From CAZQVA01 sp964596685 (GTDB lineage Bacteria > Chlamydiota > Chlamydiia > Chlamydiales > VFKH01), in the NCBI GenBank assembly GCA_964596685.1, contig CAZQVA010000024.1, forward strand, positions 1 to 21,801: a stretch of DNA of 21,801 nt, written 5' to 3'. The position numbers and the translations under genes are program-made. How positions within the stretch are numbered: position 1 is the first letter of the stretch; each line of letters opens with the position of its first letter. The notes under the pieces are model-generated. The model was not told where the DNA came from, made no database searches, and worked only from the letters and a program-made list of their open reading frames with translations. Below are positions 13,687-21,111 of this stretch, one piece after another.

Positions 13687-14574
13687 TTAAGTCTCCCAGA
13701 ACTGTAAAATATCTTTTAGTGTTTGCCTGATGGCTATTTTAGGTCTCCAACCAGTATCTTTTTCTAACTTTGCAAAACTTCCCTGCACGCGCCTTTGTTC
13801 TGCTCGTCTTATCAGATCTTTTGAAGAGACAACCCTGGCTTCAACCCCAGCAATTAATAAAAGGTCCTTTAAAATATCATCAAGTAACCTTTCTTGACCG
13901 GAACAAACATTGTAGGCCTCACCATTTTTTCCCTTTTCAAGGAGGAGTAAATAAGCGTCTACAACGTCCCTTACATCAGTAAAATCTCTCGTAACGAGAA
14001 GATCCCCTACCTGAATTGTTGCCTCTTGCCGGCCATTTTTGATGTCGATAATCTGCTTGGCAAAATGTGGAATAGCAAATTTCTCATTCTGACCGGGACC
14101 AATATGATTAAAAGGGCGCGCCATGATGATATCGAATAACGCCATCACGCTCCACTGATAACAGAGCGCTTCTGCCGCTACTTTACTGACGGCATAGGGA
14201 TTTCTGGGTTTTAGGGGTTGAGATTCTACAATAGGCAAGTCACTTTCGGGTATTAATCCATACTCTTCTGAGGAGCCTACATAGAGAAAACGCCCCTTAA
14301 ACCCTGACGCTTTTAAGGCCTCTAGCACATTTAAGGTGCCGAAAAAATTTACATCAAAGGTTTTTTTTGGATCAGTAAATGAGGTGGGAACATGGGTTTG
14401 AGCTGCTAAGTGAATCACATATTCCGCTGTATTCTCACAAAAGAACTCTCTGCATTTTGCCGCATCTAATAAGTCGATACGCTCACCAGAAGGATCGCGA
14501 AAAGGGACTACGCGCGTTGTATTGGTAAGCACTTGACCTACAAATCCGCTATCTCCAGTAACAATAAGTACCAT
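13687..14574 (-). CDS. rmd: GDP-4-keto-6-deoxy-D-mannose reductase (GDP-D-rhamnose synthesis)
   Basis: A 295-residue NAD(P)-dependent SDR. VTGDSGFVGQVLT is the dinucleotide-binding glycine motif; LAAQTHVPTSFTDP, VGSSEEYG and NPYAVSKVAAE (catalytic Tyr and Lys) match Rmd enzymes. Fcl/GMER enzymes for GDP-L-fucose differ, with a GxxGMVG start, and are longer. With Gmd it would make GDP-D-rhamnose, or possibly GDP-6-deoxy-D-talose if the reduction stereochemistry differs. It is the first gene of the rmd-gmd-GT-(ATP-grasp) cassette, whose promoter must lie between 14575 and about 14700, where the hairpin at 14596-14624 is found. Confidence 0.85.
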   Translation of the reverse strand: MVLIVTGDSGFVGQVLTNTTRVVPFRDPSGERIDLLDAAKCREFFCENTAEYVIHLAAQTHVPTSFTDPKKTFDVNFFGTLNVLEALKASGFKGRFLYVGSSEEYGLIPESDLPIVESQPLKPRNPYAVSKVAAEALCYQWSVMALFDIIMARPFNHIGPGQNEKFAIPHFAKQIIDIKNGRQEATIQVGDLLVTRDFTDVRDVVDAYLLLLEKGKNGEAYNVCSGQERLLDDILKDLLLIAGVEARVVSSKDLIRRAEQRRVQGSFAKLEKDTGWRPKIAIRQTLKDILQFWET

Positions 14575-14595
14575 GTGATCCCTTGTCGAATTTAA

Positions 14596-14626
14596 CTGGA
14601 TATTAGATTTTGTCTAAAGTCCAGGT
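14596..14626. repeat. Hairpin repeat, copy 2 (shares 19 bp with 65-83)
   Basis: CTGGATATTAGA (14596-14607) and TCTAAAGTCCAG (14613-14624) form a 12-position stem with ten Watson-Crick pairs, one G-T and one mismatch around a 5-base TTTTG loop. Bases 14608-14626 equal 65-83. The hairpin lies between the divergent rmd and uup genes, so it could be an operator for both, a leader hairpin, or a dispersed palindromic repeat. Confidence 0.65.
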
Positions 14627-14698
14627 TTAAGGCCATATCATGCAAAGATGGAAATTACTCTTCAATATCTTTCTCTTTCTGCTATATTAGAGATACTT

Positions 14699-16471
14699 AT
14701 GTCTGTACTCATCGATATTCAAGGGATTAGTAAATCCTGGGGCTCACATCAGCTCTTTAAGAAAATTAGTTTTTCTGTTCATCAAAAAGACCGTTTGGCG
14801 CTTATTGGCCCCAATGGCTCGGGTAAATCAACGCTTCTAAAGATCCTTGCTGATCTAGAAACCCCTGATGAAGGAAAGGTGTGCAAACGTCAGGGGCTGC
14901 GTGTTGGTTACTGTAGCCAGACACCTACTTTCTCCTCGACAACGATATGGAATAGCCTCTTAAATGCCGCCCCCCATCGCGATGATGCAGAAGTAGCTGC
15001 CGCTAAATTGCTCAGTCAAGCTCACTTTAATAACCCAGATCAGTTGGCTGATACCCTTTCCGGCGGTTGGAAGAAAAGACTGGATCTACTTGCAGCGCTT
15101 ATACAAGAACCAGATATCCTCCTACTCGATGAACCGACTAACCACCTCGATCTAGAAGGGATTTTATTCTTAGAAAAATTTCTCAAACAACTATCTCTCC
15201 CCTATGTGATCATTAGTCACGATCGCTACTTTTTAGAGCGCGTCACCAATAAAACAATGGAGCTTAACCCTTGCTTTCCGGCCGGATTATTCATTCAAGA
15301 TGGATCATGGAGCACATTTATTGAACAAAAGGCGCTTTTTCTTATTGCTCAGCAAGAACAAGAGCGTGCTTTAAGCTCTACCATGCGTCATGAAGTAGAT
15401 TGGATGCGCCGCTCACCCAAGGCTAGAACAACTAAGTCGCAATCGCGCGTGCAAAGAGCAGAAGCGTTGATTGAAACAGTCGGTAAAGTACATGAACGTA
15501 ATCAGCAACGCGCAGTTAAGATGGAGTTTGTTGCCTCCGAGCGCCAAACTCTCAAATTGCTCGTGGGAAATAATTTAACAAAAAGTTACGCAAATCATCC
15601 GCTCTTTCGAGCACTCGATCTGACAATTACGCCAGGTAAACGTATCGGTATCATTGGGAAAAATGGTACAGGCAAGAGTACTTTATTAAAAATTTTAGCA
15701 GGTCAAATTTCACCCGATAAGGGAAATGTAAAAACTGCTGACGACCTTCAGGTAGTCTATTTTGATCAGCATCGGCAACAAATCAATGATGAAATAACGC
15801 TCAAAGAAGCATTAAGTCCACTTGGAGATTACGTTCAATCTAATGGAGAGTGGATTCATGTGAATGGTTGGGCAAAACGCTTTCTTTTTACACCAGACCG
15901 TTTGGTGCTCCCTGTAAAGGTGCTTTCAGGAGGCGAGCGCGCACGCATTCTTCTTGCCCAACTCATGTTGAAACCTGCGGATTTACTCATTCTAGATGAA
16001 CCTACCAATGATCTAGATATCCCCACTCTACAAATGCTGGAAGAAAATCTTCTCAACTTCCCCGGTGGAATCGTGATGGTGTGTCATGATCGCTGCCTGA
16101 TGGATCGCGTCTGTAATGAAATTCTTGTACTTGATCACGAAGGTCATCATTTCTTCGCCGATTACCTACAATATGAGCGCACCATCAAAGAGGAAACTCC
16201 AAAAGGAGTTCTTGAGCCAAAAGAAAAAAAGTCGCAACCCATAACTCAACCAAAAGTAAAAAAACTTTCCTATAATGAACAGCGCGAGCTTGCCATGATG
16301 GAAGAAAAAATTTGCTCTTTAGAAGAGCAACTCGCTGCGGCGACACTAGCTCTTGAAGACCCTGATATTGCTACAAACAGTCAGCGGAGTTCTGAATTAT
16401 GCGCTGAAATGGCTGTACTCCAAGAAGAAATCAATCGCTGTTTTGAGAGATGGCAAATCCTTACCTCCTAA
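14699..16471 (+). CDS. uup: ABC-F family ATPase, Uup type
   Basis: A 590-residue cytoplasmic protein with two ABC ATPase domains and no membrane segments. Domain 1 has GPNGSGKSTL, LSGGWKKRL and LLLDEPTNHLD; domain 2 has GKNGTGKSTL, LSGGERARI and LILDEPTNDLD. The C-terminal coiled coil (YNEQRELAMMEEKICSLEEQ to CFERWQIL) closely parallels the DNA-binding tail of Uup, which separates it from EttA and other ABC-F members. Uup-type proteins act on ribosomes and have been linked to transposon precise excision and replication intermediates. The ATG at 14699 (MSVLIDIQG) matches the family start, whereas an upstream ATG at 14648 adds 17 unconserved residues. It diverges from rmd. Confidence 0.9.
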   Translation: MSVLIDIQGISKSWGSHQLFKKISFSVHQKDRLALIGPNGSGKSTLLKILADLETPDEGKVCKRQGLRVGYCSQTPTFSSTTIWNSLLNAAPHRDDAEVAAAKLLSQAHFNNPDQLADTLSGGWKKRLDLLAALIQEPDILLLDEPTNHLDLEGILFLEKFLKQLSLPYVIISHDRYFLERVTNKTMELNPCFPAGLFIQDGSWSTFIEQKALFLIAQQEQERALSSTMRHEVDWMRRSPKARTTKSQSRVQRAEALIETVGKVHERNQQRAVKMEFVASERQTLKLLVGNNLTKSYANHPLFRALDLTITPGKRIGIIGKNGTGKSTLLKILAGQISPDKGNVKTADDLQVVYFDQHRQQINDEITLKEALSPLGDYVQSNGEWIHVNGWAKRFLFTPDRLVLPVKVLSGGERARILLAQLMLKPADLLILDEPTNDLDIPTLQMLEENLLNFPGGIVMVCHDRCLMDRVCNEILVLDHEGHHFFADYLQYERTIKEETPKGVLEPKEKKSQPITQPKVKKLSYNEQRELAMMEEKICSLEEQLAAATLALEDPDIATNSQRSSELCAEMAVLQEEINRCFERWQILTS

Positions 16472-16540
16472 CACTTGTCATGTTTGTAAAATAATAATTT
16501 ATTTGATATCTTGAGGCTTCTGCATTTCTATGAGGTTGTT

Positions 16541-17212
16541 ATGCGTCTAAATGGTGGCGATCAAACTTCCGAATGGTCCTATATTGAAGATAGGCAACAT
16601 GCATCGCGCTACCTTCTTACTCGCCCCGATGGAACAAGCCTTCCTATACGCGTTATTGCCCTTAAAGCCTTACCGCATGTTAATTGGAAGAGACGCGTTT
16701 TTTTAAGAATGCACAATATTTTTCACAAATTTTCCTATAGAACCCTGCTTGCTAAAGGCCCCTTAAATCACACCCTCCACGCGCATGACCTCACAAAATA
16801 CAGCCTTTCTCAACTGACAAAAATTGGATTGCCTACTAAAAACACCCAATCATTCAAAAACTTTATTTTTAGTATGACACCGGAGGAGATTGGCTACCTT
16901 CTTACCGACCTAAACGAGGTAATTTTACCCATTGAACTCTTGCGACAATCCTTCATCAATATTTTGCAAAATCAACCTGTTGGACAAAAAGCAAATCGCA
17001 TCGCACGTTACTGTCGTGCGGCAGGCATCTCATTATACCATCTCCTCCTCGAGGCCTATCGCATTTTATCTAAGGATGGAAAAGAAGCCCTGCATCTTTC
17101 CCCGCCTATTAAATACAACCTTAAAAAACTTGTCTCTGAAGACACGGTCAATAGCTTGCTTTGCCAGCATGAGAGTTATCAGCCCGCAAGTGTTCTCTCT
17201 AAAACCAGCTGA
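16541..17212 (+). CDS. Unknown protein, 223 residues
   Basis: I do not recognise this protein. It has no signal peptide or membrane segment and looks mostly helical and basic, e.g. NWKRRVFLRMHNIFHKFSYR and NPVGQKANRIARYCRAAGISLYHLL-like helices. The N-terminal part, with RLNGGDQTSEWSYIEDR then RYLLTRPDGTSLPIRVI, could be a small beta domain. GAGG five bases before the ATG at 16541 supports this start; an in-frame TTG at 16511 would add ten residues. It follows uup by about 70 bases on the same strand, and its last 34 bases overlap the convergent Gfo/Idh gene. It could be a lineage-specific protein. Confidence 0.65.
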   Translation: MRLNGGDQTSEWSYIEDRQHASRYLLTRPDGTSLPIRVIALKALPHVNWKRRVFLRMHNIFHKFSYRTLLAKGPLNHTLHAHDLTKYSLSQLTKIGLPTKNTQSFKNFIFSMTPEEIGYLLTDLNEVILPIELLRQSFINILQNQPVGQKANRIARYCRAAGISLYHLLLEAYRILSKDGKEALHLSPPIKYNLKKLVSEDTVNSLLCQHESYQPASVLSKTS

Positions 17213-18108
17213 TTTTGAAGACCGATGATTCCTGGAATGATTGAAGGAGCTTTATTTGCGATGACTTCGGCAAAATGATGTAACTCATCAACATAAGGGT
17301 TGGTCGCTTTGAGTGGGAAAAAGTGGAGCGAATCATCTTCTTGAATGTGGCAGAGAGTTTCTACTGGATCTATAGTTTGTCTGAGAGAATTATTACTAAT
17401 AATTCTAGATTTTTCTCCGATCACCTCGAATCCACTGCGCAAAGGTTGCTGAAAGGAGCATTCAAAAGTAACCAAAGCGCCATTAGCAAGTCGACCGACT
17501 GCAGTAACGCTCTCTTCAACCTCTTCATAAATCGCCTCTGCTTTAACTGAAACGATCTCTTCGCCAGAAATAAAATGAATCAGGTCAATGAGATGGATGC
17601 CTAGGTCCTGCATGCAACCACCCCCGTATGCTTTTTTGTGCCTCCAATTTTCCTTGGGGACAGGAAGAGCATAATGCGCTCGGATTTCTCTCAAAGGCCC
17701 TAGAGCACCCTTTTGCAAGAGCTCTTTGGCCTTTAGTACAGAGGGTTTAAAACGCAAATAGTGTCCAACAAGGAGAGGTGAGCGAAAAGCATCCAAAATC
17801 CTCTTTGCAGCGCGACTAGTAGGTGCTAGAGGTTTTTCACAAAGAGTCGGCTTGTTAGCCTCTGCCGCAGCAATGGCGTCCTCTTCGTGCAAGTGATTAG
17901 GTGTACAAATGATGACAGCTTCCACCTCAGGATCGCTTAAAAGTGCCTTTCTTTCCGTATAGACCTTTGCATAGGGAACCGCTGCTTGTGCCTTTGCAGA
18001 ATCTCGGCTGCATACGGCAACTAATTGAAGCTCAGGCACCTCTAAAAGCGCTGGGAGAAGACGCCTCTTCGCAAAGCTTCCCAGCCCAATAATACCAATT
18101 TTTGTCAT
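17179..18108 (-). CDS. Gfo/Idh/MocA family NAD(P)-dependent oxidoreductase
   Basis: A 309-residue dehydrogenase-type protein. The N-terminal KIGIIGLGSFAKRRLLPALL is the Rossmann dinucleotide-binding motif. ICTPNHLHEEDAIAAAEANKPTLCEKPLAPT holds the conserved EKP lysine, and CMQDLGIHLIDLIHFISG carries the catalytic-region D-x-G-x-H-x-x-D motif. Substrates in this family are usually sugars, inositols or nucleotide sugars; none can be named here. AGGAGG six bases before the ATG supports the start. It lies 39 bases downstream of the amino-acid ABC transporter ATPase gene on the same strand, so it may be co-transcribed, although it has its own strong ribosome-binding site. Confidence 0.88.
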   Translation of the reverse strand: MTKIGIIGLGSFAKRRLLPALLEVPELQLVAVCSRDSAKAQAAVPYAKVYTERKALLSDPEVEAVIICTPNHLHEEDAIAAAEANKPTLCEKPLAPTSRAAKRILDAFRSPLLVGHYLRFKPSVLKAKELLQKGALGPLREIRAHYALPVPKENWRHKKAYGGGCMQDLGIHLIDLIHFISGEEIVSVKAEAIYEEVEESVTAVGRLANGALVTFECSFQQPLRSGFEVIGEKSRIISNNSLRQTIDPVETLCHIQEDDSLHFFPLKATNPYVDELHHFAEVIANKAPSIIPGIIGLQNQLVLERTLAG

Positions 18109-18147
18109 AAGTGCCTCCTAAAGCACATTGAATAACATGACTTCTCA

Positions 18148-18807
18148 TTAAAAGAAATACATGCTCTCGATCTCACCTGTAAACTCATTCAAGCGCCCTT
18201 TTTCCATGAAATAATGCTTCGCCTGCATTTTTTTAGCAATTTCCATATCTTGGGTAGCAATAATACAAGTCAATCCGTTTTTTAATAGCTCCTTGATCAT
18301 CTCTTGTAAGAGAACGGAATTATAAGGATCAAGAGAAGCTGTTGGCTCATCCATCAGTAAAAGTCGAGGTTCTAAAGAAAGGGCACGACATATGGCTACG
18401 CGTTGTTTCTGCCCCCCTGACAGACGTACAGGAAATGTAGAAGCTAATTTCTCCAAGCCAAAATGTATGAGAAGGGACATCGCCTTTTCCTTGGCTGATT
18501 TTTTATCATTACCATGCACAAGTAATGGCTCCATACAATTTTCCAAGACTGTTTTGTGAGGAAAGAGCTGGAAATCTTGGAAGACTATTCCTGTATAAGT
18601 GGCGCGCTCTTTTGCTCGCATCGTGGCTAGATTCTTATCGCCCAAGCTAATGGTTCCATCATAAGCAATTAATTGAGCGATGGCGCGCAATAAAGTTGTT
18701 TTTCCCGAGCCACTTCGTCCCAATAGGAAGGAAAGGGAGCCTCGATTGCATCGTATAGAAACATCACGCAGGATATCTCGGACCGTAATATTATCTGCAA
18801 TAAACAT
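18148..18807 (-). CDS. glnQ: Polar amino-acid ABC transporter, ATP-binding protein (GlnQ-like)
   Basis: A 219-residue ABC ATPase that powers import with the adjacent permease. It has Walker A LLGRSGSGKTTLLRAI, Q-loop VFQDFQLFPHKTVLEN, signature RLSGGQKQRVAICRAL, Walker B LLLMDEPTASLD and switch IATQDMEIAKKM, in which the usual H-loop His is replaced by Gln. HTVLEN-type Q-loop context is typical of the polar amino-acid (PAAT) group. The ATG at 18807 has AAGGAAG about 5 bases upstream, better than a TTG at 18831. It overlaps the permease gene by 17 bases. The lineage-typical H-loop change, if real, could affect ATP hydrolysis. Confidence 0.85.
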   Translation of the reverse strand: MFIADNITVRDILRDVSIRCNRGSLSFLLGRSGSGKTTLLRAIAQLIAYDGTISLGDKNLATMRAKERATYTGIVFQDFQLFPHKTVLENCMEPLLVHGNDKKSAKEKAMSLLIHFGLEKLASTFPVRLSGGQKQRVAICRALSLEPRLLLMDEPTASLDPYNSVLLQEMIKELLKNGLTCIIATQDMEIAKKMQAKHYFMEKGRLNEFTGEIESMYFF

Positions 18808-19426
18808 AGAACTTCCTTTCCCATAACGCAATCAAGAGGTTGATAACCAAGGAGAGAGCCAAATACAAGGCCGCTAAAATGAGATAAATTTCAATTGGAT
18901 TCAGTTCTCTGCTAACAATATTCATGCCCGTGCGTGTCAATTCCATCACTCCAATTGTTGCAAGGAGCGATGTGCTTTTTAACAACTGTTCGATCTCTCC
19001 CAATAATGCCCGCATACTATTTTGCAGAGCTTGTGGCCAGAGAATGCGGCGCATTGTCTCAAAAGTAGAATAGCCAAGGACAAAAGCAGCTTCTCTTTGC
19101 CCTTTTCCTACTTGAATAAGGGATGCTTTTACAATCTGAGCTACGTAACTTCCCGAGCAAATCGCAAGAGCACATGTTGCCGCAGTAAACGCTGAAATAT
19201 CTATGTTAAGTAGAGCAGGGATGACAAAATATCCTATTAAGATGTGTACATAAGCGGGAATCCCGCGAATGATTGCAGTGAGTGCGGTGATTGTTTTTTC
19301 AAAATACCCCAAATATCCCAATGTCCCCAGGAGCCACCCTAAAAAAAGGCTCCCGAGACAAGCAGCACACCACGCTTCACAGGTAGTTGCTAGTCCAGAA
19401 AAAAATAAAGTGCCATATGAGGTCAT
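18791..19426 (-). CDS. glnP: Polar amino-acid ABC transporter permease (GlnP/HisM-like)
   Basis: A 211-residue inner-membrane permease with about five hydrophobic segments. LTAIIRGIPAYVHILIGYFVIPAL is the N-terminal PAAT segment (usually RGTPLLVQL), and GQREAAFVLGYSTFETMRRILWPQAL is the EAA loop that docks on the ATPase. The ATG at 19426 overlaps the stop of the binding-protein gene by four bases (ATGA) and has GGGGG six bases upstream; the in-frame ATG at 19438 is less well placed. It forms one transporter with the binding protein before it and the ATPase after it. Only one permease gene is present, so the channel would be a homodimer. Confidence 0.88.
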   Translation of the reverse strand: MTSYGTLFFSGLATTCEAWCAACLGSLFLGWLLGTLGYLGYFEKTITALTAIIRGIPAYVHILIGYFVIPALLNIDISAFTAATCALAICSGSYVAQIVKASLIQVGKGQREAAFVLGYSTFETMRRILWPQALQNSMRALLGEIEQLLKSTSLLATIGVMELTRTGMNIVSRELNPIEIYLILAALYLALSLVINLLIALWERKFYVYCR

Positions 19427-20175
19427 TGTAGCCCCCATTTTTTTTCTAAGGCAGCGAGTGCCCCCTCATTTTTGAGCTCTTCAATCGCTTCTGTGACTGC
19501 TACGATAAGAGCTGTATTCTCCTTGGCAATTGCAGCACCTACCCCATATATTTTATCTTCCTCTTCTAGGTAAAGTCTCCATTCAGAAAGACCACAACCT
19601 GCATTAGCATACTTTCTCGCAATGGCTGGTTCTACAAAGAGGGCTTCGACTTTGCCATATTGCAACTCCAAAAGCCCATCGATTACTTTATCGACTTTTT
19701 TTAACTTTATTTTTGAGTATTTTTCTAGCACTGCTTCCTGACAAGAAGCAATCTCAGTCGCCACTGTTAACCCCTCAAAATCCTGAAGGGTTGTGTAATT
19801 TTTTTTCGTCGGAAAAAGAAAGGAGAAATAAAGAGAAGGCTCCCCTTGATAGGGCACCATGGCGCATTTCTCCAAGCGTTCTTTTGTTATAGAAAGAGCC
19901 CAAAAAATCGCATCGATTTTCTTTTGGTCAAGGGCGATAAAAAGCGAAGCCATCGTACCTAGATCAAAAATCTTTAATTCACGCCCCATTTTTTTTGCAA
20001 TGGCTTGAGCCACTTCAATATCAAACCCCTCATATTCGCCAGCGCTATTGACACTAACAAAAGGTGCATATCCCGCTGCAACTCCGACACGAAATTGCGA
20101 ATTGGAGGTATTTTTTGAATTGCATCCTGCCAAGCAAAGGCTCAAGAATGCAATCATAGCAATGATCCATTTCAT
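19423..20175 (-). CDS. Family 3 amino-acid-binding lipoprotein (ArtJ-like)
   Basis: A 250-residue solute-binding protein with a lipoprotein signal (FLSLCLAGC, Cys about 18). The mature protein has the family-3 pattern: VGVAAGYAPFVSVNSAGEYEGFDIEVAQAIAKKMG, then IDAIFWALSITKERLEKCAMVPY and a C-terminal second lobe with KVEALFVEPAIA. It resembles chlamydial ArtJ, an arginine-binding protein, in layout, but the ligand is not fixed by what I can see; the usual GLSIT motif is ALSIT here. It is the first gene of the transporter operon. There is no good Shine-Dalgarno before the ATG at 20175, and the upstream region contains a near-palindrome (20234-20255) that could be an operator. Confidence 0.87.
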   Translation of the reverse strand: MKWIIAMIAFLSLCLAGCNSKNTSNSQFRVGVAAGYAPFVSVNSAGEYEGFDIEVAQAIAKKMGRELKIFDLGTMASLFIALDQKKIDAIFWALSITKERLEKCAMVPYQGEPSLYFSFLFPTKKNYTTLQDFEGLTVATEIASCQEAVLEKYSKIKLKKVDKVIDGLLELQYGKVEALFVEPAIARKYANAGCGLSEWRLYLEEEDKIYGVGAAIAKENTALIVAVTEAIEELKNEGALAALEKKWGLQ

Positions 20176-20233
20176 AATAAAAACAATGTAAAAATAATAA
20201 AATCAACCCTCTGACAGGGTAAATGAAATAGCT

Positions 20234-20255
20234 AATACACCCTTAAGGGCGTATT
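20234..20255. promoter_or_regulatory. 22-bp near-palindrome upstream of the amino-acid transporter operon
   Basis: AATAC (20234-20238) pairs with GTATT (20251-20255), and CCCTT/AAGGG (20240-20249) form the centre with no spacer. Only one symmetric position (20239/20250) mismatches. A zero-spacer dyad is more like a dimeric-protein operator than an RNA hairpin. It is about 60 bases upstream of the binding-protein ATG. Confidence 0.5.
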
Positions 20256-20358
20256 CAAAAGAATCTATTGATGGAAATGATGATGGTGATGGAGAGAAAT
20301 TTGAGAAGGAGCCAATTGTTTAAAACAGAAACTTCTTTGTGTAGACATAAGATGTTAT

Positions 20359-20379
20359 TGCAGAAGGTATAATTCTGCA
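20359..20379 (+). promoter_or_regulatory. Perfect 7-bp dyad around a TATAAT hexamer
   Basis: TGCAGAA (20359-20365) and TTCTGCA (20373-20379) are perfect inverted repeats, and the 7-base spacer plus one base of the right arm spells TATAAT at 20368-20373. This could be a promoter whose -10 box lies in an operator. No good -35 box was found, and the next gene begins 140 bases downstream. Confidence 0.4.
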
Positions 20380-20518
20380 CTCCCTGAACAATATACTACT
20401 GTACCTCTACTAAATTTGTAAACAAGGGACAAGAATGGTTGCTATCTAAAATTTTCTCTATACAAATTCTTTGAATATGCTATCGTCAAAATAAATCCTT
20501 AAATCACGAGTAAATATT

Positions 20519-21103
20519 ATGAAAAAAGCGCTTTGGATAGCTTGTGCATTATTAGTTAACTCCGCCCCTATGCTTGCGGGCCAGGCAGTCATCATGACTG
20601 ATGGACAGACTGTGAATGTCGCCCCACCTGCCCCTCAACAAGAGACAATTCCACCATCACCAGGCGATAACTACGTCTGGAATAATGGATATTGGAGCTG
20701 GTCCGCAAATTCATGGGTATGGGTACCTGGAATATGGGTTATTGCTCCTTATGCAGGAGCACAGTGGATTGGAGGTTCCTGGGCTTGGAACAATGGCGCA
20801 TGGGCTTGGCGAAATGGTCACTGGGACCAAGATCAATGGGATGGACATGCATGGGTCCACAATTGGAATAATGCCCACCCTGACAACTACAATCATCCTG
20901 GCGACTACAATCGCGATTATAATTACAATGGTGGTTACGATGGCGGTAACCGCGACTATAACGGTGATGGCGCCCGCGACTATGGCAATCGCGACTATGG
21001 TGGAGGTGCTGATCGCAATTATGGCAATGGTGGCGCCCGTGATTACGGTGGCGGACGTGTAGGTGGAGCTGGTCGCGCTGGTGGCGGCGGCGGACACCGT
21101 TAA
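20519..21103 (+). CDS. Secreted YXWGXW-repeat protein with Gly/Asn/Tyr-rich tail
   Basis: A 194-residue exported protein. Residues 1-20 are a signal peptide (KKALWIACALLVNSAPMLAG). A Pro-rich linker (APPAPQQETIPPSPG) is followed by Trp-rich repeats at about 50-120 (YVWNNGYWSW, WVWVPGIWV, WIGGSWAWNNGAWAWRNGHW), the YXWGXW/WXXGXW repeat pattern found in envelope and surface proteins. The tail from about 122 is an imperfect NYN/RDYGN/GGG repeat ending in GGGGGHR, likely disordered. The abundance of GGT/GGC and GAC codons makes the tail richer in GC than the flanks. Function is unknown; carbohydrate or envelope binding is possible. A perfect 14-bp inverted repeat follows the stop. No clear Shine-Dalgarno was seen. 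Confidence 0.8.
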   Translation: MKKALWIACALLVNSAPMLAGQAVIMTDGQTVNVAPPAPQQETIPPSPGDNYVWNNGYWSWSANSWVWVPGIWVIAPYAGAQWIGGSWAWNNGAWAWRNGHWDQDQWDGHAWVHNWNNAHPDNYNHPGDYNRDYNYNGGYDGGNRDYNGDGARDYGNRDYGGGADRNYGNGGARDYGGGRVGGAGRAGGGGGHR

Positions 21104-21111
21104 TCCTTTAC

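Larger units (their letters stand above)
20176..20518. other. 343-bp AT-rich intergenic region with three dyads and no credible gene
   Basis: The divergent promoters of the amino-acid transporter operon (minus strand) and the YXWGXW gene (plus strand) should lie here. It holds ACCCT/AGGGT (20206-20220, 5-bp stem), the near-palindrome 20234-20255 and the TATAAT-containing dyad 20359-20379. A 33-codon ATG frame at 20271-20372 is low-complexity and not supported. Confidence 0.6.

Noticed and set aside
16484..16502. AT-rich inverted repeat AAATAA/TTATTT between uup and the next gene
   Set aside because: Short, pure A/T and expected by chance in this base composition; no terminator-like GC stem.
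20206..20220. ACCCT-n5-AGGGT hairpin as a terminator
   Set aside because: The stem is only 5 bp and it sits upstream of genes in both directions; too weak to call separately.
20271..20372. 33-codon ATG frame in the intergenic region
   Set aside because: It starts in an ATGATGATGG low-complexity run, has no Shine-Dalgarno and shows no recognisable protein features.
20616..21062. 148-codon plus-strand frame and an overlapping 128-codon minus-strand frame inside the YXWGXW gene
   Set aside because: Both arise from the repetitive GGT/GAC/AAT codons of the real gene; the real frame has a signal peptide and known repeat motif.
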